Positions 45,866 to 60,287 of a DNA stretch of 64,000 bases are shown piece after piece. Position 1 is the stretch's first letter. The number at the start of each line of letters is the position of its first letter. The stretch comes from Hypholoma sublateritium FD-334 SS-4. Its lineage: Eukaryota; Basidiomycota; Agaricomycetes; Agaricales; Strophariaceae. Both the position numbers and the translations under genes were made by a program. Location of the stretch: contig KN817625.1 in NCBI GenBank assembly GCA_000827495.1, positions 1 through 64,000 on the forward strand, in the 5' to 3' direction. Under the pieces are notes generated by a model. The model searched no databases. It was not told where the DNA came from and saw nothing but the letters and a program-made list of their open reading frames with translations.

Positions 45866-46269
45866 GTGTAAGCTCCCGCCATTCAGTACAAAGGTATACA
45901 GAGAAAATCCCCCAAAAAGAAGTTATGCCAATATGCCACTTATGATTATGACCTTTTTTCTCTTTTTTTTCATATCAAACATCTTTTATTTTGTATATTC
46001 AAGTACTAATTGTAGGTTGAAACATCATGTAGCCATTGTATGCTTGTATTTTATAGATCACACTTATGTATTTGTTTCATATTTCATTGCTCCGAATTCA
46101 ACAACAACTGGGTATAAAAGAGAAAAACTTGAAAATAAATGGTATGCAATGTAAAGGGCAATTTGTAATGACAGGAATAGTAACAAAATAAATTATCCCT
46201 GCAAAGTTGAAATGGACCCCTGCCTCGGTGCTCACCTACTACCAGTAACACATAAAAACTTCCAGCATG
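45866..46269. other. AT-rich spacer between convergent genes
   Basis: About 400 bp, strongly AT-rich (TTTTTTCTCTTTTTTTTC at 45955-45972), with no gene. It serves as 3' flank for both neighbours. Confidence 0.5.
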
Positions 46270-47867
46270 TCAAGTCCATCTAGAATAAAAACAAACTAAT
46301 CCAACTGCAATAGCCCACATGTTTTTCCCGCCCAAATGCTTCAATGATGGTGGCGAGGTACTTGTTTTGGATGTAGCAAGTACCCAATCTCTATGGGCGG
46401 CATAAAGCTGAATTACAAACGCTTGCGCTTCTGGGCTCTCGCTTCCCTGCAAATTATATGAATGGGGATTTACCACAGGGGTCAGCCATCCGTCTGAAGT
46501 AATATGCTGATAACCCGCAAGAGTAGTAGTAGCGTTCGAGGTGGGCGCCGTTGCGTTGGTGCTGAACAAAGTCGCTCGAGAGGCCTCCGCCTTCGGAATG
46601 TAGGTATTTTGGTTTAAAAGCGTAGCGGCGCGGTACACAGTACTCGCAAGGAGCGCCGTGCAAGCCGCATCATAAAAGCTTCCGTTTGCGGTAGGCGATT
46701 GGTCGGCGTAGTTGGTAAATATGTTTGAGCTATCCTAATAATACGTGAGCGCTGATATGCGCGAGGTAAGTCACGGCAATGCGCTGCACACGCACTAGGT
46801 GGGGGTAAATTGCGGTATGAATCTCTGATACCCAGCTTGAAAGATCGCTTTGCTCGTTTGTGAACGTGTTGGCGAATTCGGACTGTCGCAATGTCATCAA
46901 CACGCGCAACATACCGGCAGCGGCCCATCCATTTCCTATCGGAAATTTCAGCCCGTGATGAGAAGTTCAATGAATAGTACACGAATAGATTATTGCACAC
47001 CTGTACACCAAAAACCCGGGTCGTTCGGGGTGTCGAGCGAATCATCCCCAAGTACGACGTGTCTCCACATCCCTGTCTGCGAGTCGCGCAAGTAGCTTCT
47101 GTAGAGCTTTATCTGGTTGTATGATGCCTCGAGAAGTGTTATGTTATTTGTCATAACTCCGTAGGTCGCGAGAAAGGGGGGGACCATGTAGACAAAGTCG
47201 CTCCTAAAAACAAATATAAGTGAATGGGTTGTGAGCATACGTCTTCGCTCTTAAATATGGCTTACCACAGTTGTAACTGTGCTACTCGATGGGAAATCGC
47301 GCCGTCCGAGGTCTTGGGCACATCGGTGAATAGATAATTTAGTTGGTCGGTCGCTGCGCCGGCATAATCCACCTCTCCTGAATCCTGTCCGGTCAAGTTG
47401 GCGAGCAGCACGCTTACTCCAATGGACGCTGGGTCTGCAGCACTAGAATCGTTGACGAGAGGTTGGGGCCCAACGGTGTTATTATTTGACAGTGTGCGAT
47501 TCGTGACAACTTCTTTTGCGATGGCGAAGAATGGTACAAGGCTCCCAGCCGTCGATATGCTGGAAGGGATCCTAACCGGCGGAGGTAAGTCAACGGATGT
47601 GTTGAACACGGAATATGTCGTTGCATTCAGCTCGAGGATTGTCTGAGCACGCGTACCCAGCTCCCACCTTCACAAACAGATGTTAATTTGTCGTCCCCTT
47701 TATCTTGGCAAGGAACTCGATACGCACGGAAGAAGGGCAGACTCGGCCAATCGGGCACTTACAACGTCTACTTGGCCATCTGTGAGTTGTTGCCCGTCCG
47801 CCTCCGACAGTTGACAGGACAATATCAGAGACACGAAGCGGATTGCCTCAACACCTTTCAAAATCAT
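46270..47867 (-). CDS. Secreted six-hairpin glycosidase-like protein
   Basis: A minus-strand gene with start ATG at 47867 and stop at 46270. The N-terminal exon (MILKGVEAIRFVSLILSCQLSEADG) is a signal peptide. The body reads DGAISHRVAQLQLW, SDFVYMVPPFLATYGV, YNQIKLYRSYLRD, GMWRHVVL, and WCTGNGWAAAGMLRVL, the conserved aromatic/Gly blocks of (alpha/alpha)6 six-hairpin enzymes of the GH88/GH105 (unsaturated glucuronyl/rhamnogalacturonyl hydrolase) kind. These are usually not in a pectin operon-like context in fungi. The C-terminus ends in GGKNMWAIAVGLVCFYSRW, a hydrophobic tail preceded by Thr/Ser-rich sequence, so it may be GPI-anchored. Many N-x-S/T sites fit secretion. Substrate class is inferred, not certain. 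Confidence 0.75.
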
Positions 47868-50394
47868 CGACAAACATGCAGGATCTAAGGGGGAAGGAGT
47901 GGTCGCTGAAAGAGTCGTTGAAGCAATGTCATTGGACGCTTATAAATGGAAGATACGAGCATCAATTCAATTGAGAAAATGATCAGAAAGTAAAAACATC
48001 CATCTGAGTTTCCTGAGAAGATACGTCAGGCCGTTGATATTGCGCGCTTAAAACAAGGGACGTCGAAGCGGTTTCCGGGTACAAATCTAGGTATTTAATC
48101 TAGTTATTTGATCTGGATGCATTCCGATATCATGAGTAGAAAAAAACATCTCGATATGTTTGCCGTCTTAGAGGCTTTTAGGAGCTGGTGAATATGACTT
48201 GGAGAAGTCCATTCATCCGACTCCATTGTGACTCTTCTCACGCCGCTATCCGCACTCAAGTGCATACAAGAGTCGAAGCGAATGTCAAGCGAAATTCGGG
48301 CGGCAGACATTATGGTCACGTACTGACAGACTCGGTGGTACTCTCATTCGTCTCGTCATCCAGGAAATCAAAACTTTCGTATACTCGTATACTTACATTT
48401 GAAGTTAAAGAAAAATTTGAACATTCAAGATAAGTGCTGACTTGCGCGTGAAACTGAATAAATATTGAGGTTATTGAGACACTCCTCCTTCCAAAGTATA
48501 TATTACCTGTAGACTGTCATAACTCACCGTGGCAGGTAGCAAATAAAGTAGATAATCAGTCAGTGCTCACTTCAAGTTGGGAGTGAGTTGGAATTTTCTG
48601 TGAGAATATTTCTTGCCTGCATCTGGTACTCTTAAGTATCAAATATTCTCTTTTGTAAGCCTGGCAGCTCATGGGAGATATTTTGGAAGATCGCATGCTC
48701 TCTCTTTTGGGCTGACGCTGAATCTCGAGTGGATGCTGCATTGATGCTGCATTTGATGCATCCAATTCGAGGTGCCTTCACACAGTTCTGTGTTCAAAGC
48801 GCTAGCAAGAAATAAAATATTTATCTAGAGTCTCAGATCATATGAAATATCACTCCCACCTCGACGGCCGTACCCAGATCGTACATTTACGCGCTTCCCA
48901 ATTCTAGGATCCCCGTCCCGGGCCATCATCGCAAACACACGTTTTCATATCGGCGTGACCTAGCTTTGGTCCGTGCGCGCAAGGCCATTGGAAATTCAGC
49001 CTCCCACTTTTCCCCGGGTCTCCGGCGTCGAATCTGTTGAACTTCCCTCCAACGTTGACTGGCATCTTTGAACGTACACCACGCTTCCAGTGAATCCCGA
49101 GCGCAAGACTACGGGGTGTTTACATAGGAATCCTCTACATATCCTTCACACTCCTGGGATCAACTTGTTGCGCATAAAACTCTGGATGACCAAACTCCCG
49201 TCTCACTGAACCACCTGACAGCATATACCATCTTAGGCGGTAATTCACAATGCTCAGATCATGCTGCGAAAGTCTGGGAGAACCCTGGCTGCGAACTATC
49301 CGTATGAAGCATGTTGAACGGAGAATCCGCCCATTTATACCTTCCATATCATTCACCTCGACAGTCGATCGCACAAAATGGAGTCTGTCATCACCTACAA
49401 ATTCTGGAGGTGATGATTACCCCCCATTTTACGCAGACTTCGGCTACTTGCAGATTGCAACGCAAGAGATCACGCTAAAAGAGGGTCTTTTGTCTAGTTG
49501 AGTCTTGGGTCTGAGGCATAATCCGAATATCGTCATCAATTTATCATACTTAGCGCAACACCCTGCCAACCAACGCTCTGCGTACTTTTACCCAAGGCGT
49601 TGTTCTGTAGTACCTACCGGCCGGGTTCACCGATCGCCCTCTCAGCCTATTTTCGATTTCACCGTCGAATGACGCTGAGAACCTGTACTACAAACACTTT
49701 CCGATCATCGTCAATGTGATTCGGACACCACGACTGTGTCGCGGCTGCCGCAGACGAGATGATATCGACAAGTGTCTAAACGGACGGACAAATTACCATT
49801 TCGATACTGATCAAGTTCAGCTGTACCCAGAGTCAAAGCGGAGCGCTGAGCGTTTGAGCAGGTTACATTCCTTCGTTACTGCGCCCAGGTGGCAGCGACC
49901 ATTTTCCCCAAGTTTAGTGGTAACGCACTCGGAGTGGCAGCAATCTGAATCTGAACTAACTCGATTTTGCGGCGTTTCCTCCCCTTTCATGTGAACTAGC
50001 TGCGCTGATTGATAATAATGGATCTGCTATGGTGTTGTTGCAACCTCTTTTTGTTGCCTGCTGCGTAGCTGAACCTGTCAGGTGTGGCTGCGACTGGGCT
50101 CAGCGTAGGAAAACAAGGCCTCTTCGAAGTAACAGCTGAACCTAATCTAAGCTATGCCATGCCAATGTATATACCCCTTTCAGAAGCATACCATTTGAAT
50201 CTAAAGCTATTTTGACTGGGCGCACTAACATTCTGAAAAAGCAAAGTGCCTGTATGTAGCGGCCCATCTCCTATTGCCCCCAGAACATCAGCATCGGGTA
50301 TGTATGGAATCTAATAACAGGAGAAATGTCCAGTAATTAATGACAAAGCAGTTCAAGTACCAGGTCCACGAAAAATTGCAAGGCCATAGTCGCC
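47868..50394. other. Gene-poor stretch, nothing recognised
   Basis: 2.5 kb with no supported gene. Short frames (49135-49374 minus, 49250-49501 plus, 49716-49994 plus) lack similarity and splice logic. 47900-48100 is the glycosidase promoter. Confidence 0.4.
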
Positions 50395-51393
50395 TCAAAC
50401 GAGGGAGATACCAGCAATGGCCGCGATGACAACGGAAATGAATCCTGCTCCAGCTTTCGATGCGCTGCTGGTGGTCGTCGTGGGTGAACCGCTGGCGCTG
50501 GTGCTCGTAGACGTGCCTGTTGCAGTCGAGGGGGAAGTCGCAGTGGGAGAGGACGCCGCCGACGCCGCTAAAGTTGCACCGCTCGGCTCGCCGAAAACCG
50601 TGGCGTCAGTGGGAACAGGGCCAATTCCGGCGGACGCGGACGCGCCAATACCGACGAGGCCACCAACTGATTGCTGTATAATGCGAACACTGTCAGAATT
50701 TCATTTTAGCAACCGGATAGTACGTACCCCCGAGTCTCCTTGGAACTTCAGTGCTGCCGCCTGGAAGTTCGCAAATGTGTTGGCTCCCGAGGCGGGTGCG
50801 TTGATAGCGCCAACCATTCCTACATAGCGATGGTTTTTTTTTTTTACAACTAGAGAAGCAAACTATTTACCGGCGCTGCAATGCGGCATGGGCAAGAGTT
50901 GCTTGCAGAAAAACCAAATTGCTATTTATTTGTCCTTTAGTGAATGTAGGCAACCGGATCAATTAGAGACTTACGCTTGGAGTCGTCAGTTATGGTAAGA
51001 TTCCACAGCGGGGGGGTGCTGGGGGCATCGGAAAGCAAAATCCAACCGGAGTCAAAGCCACCTGCCAACGGCGTGCATGGGTCAGCAAACGACGACTGCG
51101 TCACACTGTGGTTTCCCGGGCTAAACATGATAGTCAGTTTCAGCTCGAAGTAAGAGTGGCAACTACATACGCGCCCGAGAATTCAAAAGTAATGACAGTG
51201 CCATTTGTCGCGTTCAGGGAGTTGGGAATGTACTGAAATATTCCGCCACTCGTGGTAGCTTCTGCACCGACTTGAATAGTCTATACAACGGTCATATATC
51301 ATGAAGCTATACATTAAAAGGGACTTTATGACTCACCATCTGGGCTGTTGCAGCCGAAAACATGGCCAACGCAGTCAAAGTAGTGGCGAGCAT
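50395..51393 (-). CDS. Cupredoxin-domain, Ser/Thr-rich surface protein
   Basis: A minus-strand gene with ATG at 51393 and TGA at 50395-50397, five or more exons. The N-terminus MLATTLTALAMFSAATAQ is a signal peptide. The plastocyanin-like domain follows: TIQVGAE...FQYIPNSLNATNGTVITFEFSG, then PGNHSVTQSSFADPCTPL (first His ligand), PIWFFCKQ (Cys ligand), MPHCSAGM (His and Met ligands), so all four type-1 copper ligands are seen. After this comes a Ser/Thr/Ala/Gly-rich stalk (TSTSTSASGSPTTTTSSA) and a hydrophobic end (GFISVVIAAIAGISLV) expected of a GPI attachment signal. Such basidiomycete extracellular serine-rich proteins are implicated in copper handling and redox at the cell wall; the metallothionein gene is 32 kb away in the same window. 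Confidence 0.85.
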
Positions 51394-53313
51394 TATTTTT
51401 TAGGTAGGAATAATTTGGACGAGGAAGGTTGCGATCGAGGGAAAAACGAACCACAGCAGCTATTTGAAGGGAACAAGATGTGAGAAAATGCATGACAAAT
51501 TGCGGTGGTTAGTCAATCCAATGGAGTGTTTCAACGAGGCCCCACAGTAGGCTCGCTACTGCCGCCCTGCTATATTTGCTATGAGATCACCGAATGCTTC
51601 ATAACTGTAACAGCCTTGCTCAATGAAGTTATCAACACTCTCACGTACTCGAACGATTGTGTAAAAATAGTCATCTATTTATAAATACTTCCCTTCTCAA
51701 GAAATAGTGAATGTCGAGGATTTGACTGCGGACCTGTCATCAATTCATAGAACAATCGCAAAAGTATTCATTATTTCCTCACAGATTTACGCCTGCATCC
51801 ACAGGATAGACGCATGATCCGCACATAGGAAATTTACGGGGACCCCAAGTGCGGGCCGATAATTCATACGGAACATTGGTTCATGTCTTCTGAGGCATCG
51901 ATTGTGGCACTGGAAATGTAACACGCTTCCAAGATGTTGTGCGACGTGAGAGAGAGACGTGATTATAGATCTGCACGAAGAAGCGATGTTTTAGCCCACG
52001 GATTTTTTTTTGCAATCATAGGGCAAGTACTTATAGTATGTAGAACCAGAATAAGATGTCCAACTTGGGTGTCTTTATAACCCTTGCAGTAAATATGTTT
52101 ACCTTGAATCCTTCAACTCAAAGTCTTTATATAGCTCCGCAGGGGTCGTAAAATGCATAGCGTCGGATGCACTGGCAGGTCAGCGTGGAGGAATTAATAA
52201 TGTAGTGAAAGATCGAAACAGTATAAATAAATGGCATGCGCTGACATGTGGAACGTGCGTGCGGCACTGACGATAATACTCAGGCTGACACAGTTCATCT
52301 TCCAACAGGCTGGAAATATGAGACCACACGAAAGACTTGAGGGATGGGCAAGGATGGGCAGAGGTCGGCGCTATCTATGGCATTCAATCCAACCAGATAT
52401 TTATAGTGGCAAACCAGATTTGTTTTAGGGTGTAATCTGGCCAAAAAGGGAGCTAAACATGTCGGTTCTAGCTTCCAGATTTCATGCGCCAGACCTGACC
52501 ATGACATTGGACTTGAATGTTGAACTATCGACGTAGTTGCAGTTCTCGTCTGCCACTCTACGAATTAGACATTTTACCTGCTTCATGCTCTGTAAGATTG
52601 TTCAAACGTAACCATGATGATCAAGTGCTACTATTAAACGATATCTACATGCCAGAACAAGCTCAAGGTTCAGCCGAATTCGGCACGAGGCATACTCGCG
52701 TTATTGGCGCGTATCTAACAAGCAAAGCATTTTTCTCTCATGCTTTATGATTGGACAGAGAACTGAGTGCCCTGCCGAAGCTAGAACTCGTGCATGAGAA
52801 CATGATGTTCCGAGCAAGTCAAGGGACCGATCAATCTCGTGATGCCTTGAGTCAACACGCCAGTGCGCTCTATTTGAGAACGGGTTTGCACGCTGACGTC
52901 GTAACCAAAAGGTGCCAAAAGATGCTGCGGAGTGTCTACCTGGGGTCTTTGCAGCTTGAACCTCGCGACGGCCCCACCCGATGACTGTACTTTTATCTCA
53001 AATAAAGCTGTCCCTTTGCCGATCGCAGCAGTTCAAAGTTGAAGTGTTCCACTCGCCGCTCACTATCCGTTCACGTCTTTCTGTGTTCGTAATGAGAGTA
53101 ATTACTTCGCCGGCCGGGAGTACCCTGGCCGCGCAGTGTACTCAAAGTGTAAGTACTGGGCCAATCATACTGACGCATCTTGGACGCATTTAGCTTTAAA
53201 ATTTAAGTCTCCATCTGAATCCGCGTGACATTTCCACCATTGCCGGCTGGTGCCGGTTTTACTCGCTTGAACCTCCAACCGTGCACGACCAAGTATTTTA
53301 ATGCACCTAGATA
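51394..53313. other. AT-rich, gene-poor stretch
   Basis: No gene recognised. A 14-bp cDNA-adapter-like sequence lies at 52676-52689 and is treated as a separate note. 52231-53193 holds several short plus-strand frames without support. Confidence 0.4.
52676..52689 (+). other. cDNA-library adapter-like 14-mer
   Basis: GAATTCGGCACGAG is the EcoRI adapter sequence long used in lambda/plasmid cDNA libraries. It matches exactly. The flanks on both sides look like ordinary host DNA. It may be assembly contamination, a join between clones, or chance. Confidence 0.4.
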
Positions 53314-53742
53314 TTGAACTTGAACTTGAACTTGTGCAGAACGATCGGCGATAAAAAAGCAGACGAACGCTTCATCGAGCTCAAAATCGACGACGACGAG
53401 ACTGTCAGTTTCTCAAGAGCACGATCAAAGGCCGTGGATGTCGAGCTATCTCCAAGCTATCTCTCATCATCTGGTTGTGCTCTGATTCTGACCAAGTATT
53501 CCCAGATTAAAGATACTGCGAACTCTATCTATTTCGATGGCACTGGTGCCATAGATCCCACGGCACTTCTCTCATCGATGCTTTCATTTTTTAGATGGTT
53601 TATGCCTTACAACTGTCCATGTTTTCGTCAACCCACTCGAGGTGAAAGCGACTCGGCTTATGCTGAACGGTCTTTTATCGCGTCAGATGCTGACCTTGTA
53701 CCACGCCGAACCGAGAGATGTGACTGGAAACCTTGCGGATAA
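53314..53742 (+). CDS. Doubtful ORF, unknown
   Basis: A 142-codon open frame with no ATG at its start; the plausible coding part reads KKADERFIELKIDDDETVSF. It sits beside repeat-derived sequence and has no recognisable domain. Could be a remnant exon of a lost gene. Confidence 0.2.
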   Translation: MNLNLNLCRTIGDKKADERFIELKIDDDETVSFSRARSKAVDVELSPSYLSSSGCALILTKYSQIKDTANSIYFDGTGAIDPTALLSSMLSFFRWFMPYNCPCFRQPTRGESDSAYAERSFIASDADLVPRRTERCDWKPCG

Positions 53743-54961
53743 TACCGTTGCGCCAAAGATCATATTATACCGATCTCCCCACACATCTTTGCATTGTCTA
53801 CAGTGCCAATCACGACATCTCCATCACCTCTTGTTTAGGGGGAAGGAATTTTTTGTGGATTTTTTGTGATTTTATTTGGAAGGAAACCCACCAAAAGAAT
53901 GCGATTTCCGTCGTCTTCTCATTTTTTCCCACGGTGTTTCACTTTTTGGGCCATGCTGAAAAAAATAAAGGGCTCCAGTTCGATATTTATTGCGGAGGAA
54001 ATGACAAAGGAAGTCATAAATCCTCCTAAATAAGCATTCNGGATAAATATATGCCTTTNGTACCCGATTGAGGAGTTNCTTGTTGCTTGNTGAGGGTGTG
54101 ACCGTAACTGTAACATACCTTATATGGAAGGTGGTGACGTGGGGTTAGGGTTTGTTTCACTTTCTGACCCCGAAATCGAGCCAAATTTTTGAAAACTTGC
54201 CGGATTGGCTTGAAATTCACACCACTGGTAGCCCTCGCCTATCTGAGCTCATTTCTGGTGTTTTTGGCTAATTTTGGGTGCCAAGAAAAATGCAGTTACA
54301 AAAGTTATATTTTTGTTTGTTTACTGATGGATCAGGGTATGTGAAGTGATGAATGGCACTGTATAAAATTACACGGCACTCGTCGCTTATATCGCTTATG
54401 GAAGGAAACAATTTCCAGGTGAGCCAACGCGCTTTTTTAAGCTTTAAGGTCGAGCCGTGAATTTTCACTTGGTGTTCAAGTGATCATAGTCGTTCTGTCA
54501 AAAGTTGGCGGACCAAGCGACTCAGATAAATGCTTTCTTTCCATCGAAGAGCTTAAAGCTCCCCTTGTGGCTCGTAGTCAGGTCGTCGAAGATCATAATC
54601 GGAGATTCCATGTATATCATATTTTATAACCATGCTTTCCCCGACAACAGTGGCAAGGATACCATCGCAACGCCGGATCCTGGCAAGCCTCCCGGACTTC
54701 GTTTTTTCCCTCGACGCTGTTCCCGGATAATTGCTCACAGGAGATTGCGTTTATATCCAGACTCTGGTTACTTGATTAAGATGCATGCCAGTCTATACCA
54801 GTGCAGAAGCAGGAAAAGCAAAGGATATGTACTCCACAAGCCTTCCATATGATATTTTGCTTGTACGACATTTTGAAAGTACATATTTTGCCCCGTTTTT
54901 TTTTTGGTTCGGTGAGCCTAACCTCGGCGTATCTTATTTTAGCTGAATATCATACACTCCA
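53743..54961. other. AT-rich repeat-derived region with Ns
   Basis: Strongly AT-rich, with single Ns at 54040, 54060, 54078 and 54090. The run of 9-10 Ts at 54897-54905 and the block 54160-54290 resemble decayed mobile-element DNA. No gene seen. Confidence 0.4.
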
Positions 54962-55015
54962 AGTACGAAGCGCCAAGAGTCCATGGATGGATTTTTTATT
55001 TCAGGTTTCGAATCC
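54962..55015 (+). repeat. Left inverted arm of 1-kb element
   Basis: 54-bp arm, reverse complement of 55917-55969 with one extra T. Its inner end carries GGTTTCGAATCC within the hairpin TCAGG/CCTGA, resembling a tRNA T-arm or RNA polymerase III B box. Confidence 0.8.
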
Positions 55016-55706
55016 TGATTAGGTCGTTATTTAACCACGGTGCAAGATTGTCATGAATGATACACCTTGCTACAAACTTGATAATGACAAACTTCTCCTC
55101 GTTGACGGCCTCATAGCCTCATATCTGGCTTAAAAATATCAAATTTCAGCCATAATTAGGACACAGACTCTCGATGAATGCAGGCCAGTGGACAGTGGCA
55201 TACTAAGTATTTTATGCAACTATGGTTGGTAAGTACTACTAATAAGTAGTCAGATTAACAGTGTTGTGTTGAGTATACCCAAAGTATACCAATATTCACA
55301 AGCAAGGAGACTGGGTGAAATCTTACCTCCACCCTCAGAAGCTGGGTGACTTGAAAGTTGACTCTTTCTTGACTTTCCCTCCATGGATTTGGAAGTACTT
55401 AGTACAGTATCAATTTTTCAGTGGTCCGCAAATATTTGAGGAAATCAAATGGTAAGCCAAAAAATTCTCTAGTACATTGAAAAAAAAATCAGAATGGATT
55501 AAGTACCGCATCGAAAGTCGAATGAAATTTATTCAAGTTTTACTCAAGCTTGATCTCAACTTGATTTGTTGTTAATTTTTTTTATTAANTANTTATGTTG
55601 ACAGTCAANAAGTGTGAGAGTAAATACACAACGTTATTTACATCCAGTCATCGAATATGCGCATAGCAAAAGCGTTCGTTCGATGTCCAGCGGCGAGCGC
55701 TCCGTA

Positions 55707-55721
55707 CGCGCGCGCGCGCGC
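55707..55721. repeat. (CG)7 microsatellite
   Basis: Run of alternating C and G, 15 nt, inside the 1-kb inverted-arm element. Alternating purine-pyrimidine of this length is a classical Z-DNA-prone tract. Confidence 0.9.
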
Positions 55722-55916
55722 ACGCAGATCACGTGACAATCGAATATCATGGAATTCTCTCTTACGCCGTATAGAAACCTGGTAGAAACCAACGAAACAA
55801 GCCTATGTACTGCAGTATAATCTCAATGTAAATATCTATCCATACCAAAGTATTTATATAGTTGGGTATTAGAAGGAGATCTTCGATGAAAATGAAATGA
55901 AAATATGGCCAGTGTG

Positions 55917-55969
55917 GGATTCGAAACCTGAAATAAAAATCCATCCATGGACTCTTGGCGCTTCGTACT
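55917..55969 (-). repeat. Right inverted arm of 1-kb element
   Basis: 53-bp mirror copy of 54962-55015. Confidence 0.8.
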
Positions 55970-57643
55970 CCAAGTATCTAGTTCAAATTTGAAACTTAGT
56001 GTATCCCGGCGGGAGAACGTTCAAGTTGCCAGTGGAAGAACGCGCGATGATGCGCATCAAGTTGATGCGAATTACGCGATTTTTTCGCACGGCATGAAGC
56101 CCGTCCGCACGACCACGTCGTGACTCATAGCTCCCGACTGCACCTGATAGTTGCTCATTTCATTTCTACTGAAAACCTTACCTATCCTGATTCCTCGATA
56201 TCACCGCTAGTCCCACTCAAGAGATCTTAACTCGCGGCTCCGCAGACTCATCTCTTCAGACACACTCAAACCTCTAGGCTACGTGGCACGACCAAGGCGC
56301 GACTAAGACGCGACTGTAGCAGAATCACGTAGCGGCTAGCCTCTCACAGTCTGGAAAATCCAATTTCGGTGTTTCTCTGACCAGTGCGTGTATCAACCAC
56401 CTCAGTTTCATTCTTCCCGGCGTTTCCTCGCCAGAGGCCGGCAGTAGGACCGACACAAGCATAGGTTGGAGCAGAGGCTACAACCACATTCCAATTCAAT
56501 AAACAGAAGTGCAATCCATAACCCGCTGGATACCGTCAATATTCCTGCCATGGCCACGACAGGCACTCGTCCTACTTTGCCTTCTATTTCTGTCGCATAT
56601 TTGTCTCGCTGGCATCCAGCGACGCCATCGTTACTTGTTTCCTGCTACCTGAACTCGGGCATCGTGATGTGTCTGCGCTCAAATCCGTGTCAGCTCTGAG
56701 GACAATACATCTCCTCACACTGTACAAGATACGTACGCCGCTAGCACACCCACTGTATCCGTACTGGCGTTGGGTTGGTGGCAATATCTTTGGCGTACAG
56801 ACGCGTCCTTATTTCACTTCAAGCACTGTCGAGTATCAAGAGTGCAGCTCTGGAGTTGGCTTTGGCGCACTGGCCCTTTCTGTATGAAATTGTAGGGACA
56901 ACGGTCACCTTTCAGAAAAGACTTCCGAGTTGGTTTAGTGGGCTAGCATGTCAGACAAGACACGCAAAACGGTGATCTTGTTCATTCGGAATAATCCTGG
57001 AGTAGTTGGCACCCCATGATCATGATGTTGCTCACATCATGGTCTGCTTGACTCCCACTGTAAACTGCGCAGCCAATCGTGCTCCTAATTTACTTGATAA
57101 ATCGCACGATCTTTTATTTTGGAGTTCTTTTATTTTGGAGTACCTGGAACGAATCAGTCAGTCAACTCCTGCTCATGAGCTTAGATTCTCATATCCGAAA
57201 TTCGTCTAGGTTTTCTTCCTTACAGCCTGAGCCTCATACTATCCTAAAAGGCGCGAGGTACGGAATGGCGAAATGGCCACCGAAGCGCGGAATACATAGA
57301 GCGCTGAGGTGTCCTCTAGCTACTCATAATCTCAAGCAACTCCCACCTATATTTCTCGACTTCTTCGAACAATCCCACTGACGTCACACGAGATTCTCGT
57401 TGAGTATTACTATGCCCACGCAAATGCACTGATACTTTTAGTTTGAAAGGACATTCCGAATTCGGTCAGTTGACAAAATCATCCGGAGAGATGTACAGGA
57501 AGCATGGAGGCATCTTTCTTCCTGAACAAATCAGCTGGGCAGTGACTGAACGGCAAAGCTTCCGCGAAACATATAAGTTCGTGATTCAGCTTCGTGTAAC
57601 AGTTGAATTAGCCACGATTCCTCGCCGAGTGACTTGCAGAAAA
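55970..57643. other. Intergenic, esterase promoter
   Basis: No gene recognised. 56000-56100 contains GATGATGCGCATCAAGTTGATGCG-like partial inverted repeats. Frames near 56466-56975 have no similarity. Confidence 0.4.
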
Positions 57644-59982
<2,339 letters not shown>

Positions 59983-60256
59983 TGCGTTATATTCTGATTA
60001 CTGATTACTGTCCTCCTTTGTGAATATAAGTCGTGCATGCATAAGCACGGATGGGTAGCAGAAATTGCCAGCGACTCGGAGGCGGCGCAGTGATTGCACG
60101 GTGAGACCAAACTGAGACGAAAGGTAAAAATGAAAACATAGCTGAGCAGTGGGCTTGGATTTTTAATGTAGCAAACAAGTGGCGGATCAATTAACTTTAT
60201 ATACTTGCAGCATCGTTTCAACCAAGTTTCAACGATGTGGCTGACTCTGAGAGCTA
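59983..60256. other. Esterase 3' flank up to transposon
   Basis: Short AT-rich spacer ending at the transposon target site TA at 60255-60256. No gene. Confidence 0.5.
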
Positions 60257-60287
60257 TGGTGCAACAAGCCTAAACACCGCTACTTTT
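60252..60287 (+). repeat. Left terminal inverted repeat
   Basis: 36 bp, exact reverse complement of 63419-63454. The first five bases (AGCTA) may belong partly to target DNA. Confidence 0.9.

Larger units (their letters stand above)
54962..55969. mobile_element. 1-kb non-autonomous element with inverted arms
   Basis: Two near-perfect inverted arms of 53-54 bp bound the element: 54962-55015 and 55917-55969, differing by one T in a T-run. The arm begins AGTACGAAGCGCCAAGAG and ends GGTTTCGAATCC. The interior (about 900 bp) has no coding capacity, three Ns at 55589-55609 and AT-rich stretches. It looks like a MITE or a large foldback element. Flanks share only CCA, so a target duplication is unclear. 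Confidence 0.7.

Noticed and set aside
50417..50827. 136-codon plus-strand frame with Ala/Val-rich sequence
   Set aside because: Antisense shadow of the Ser/Thr/Ala-rich stalk of the cupredoxin protein.
54990..55020. Possible tRNA gene suggested by the GGTTTCGAATCC box
   Set aside because: Loop has eight bases, no A box or acceptor stem at the right distance; better explained as part of the inverted arm.
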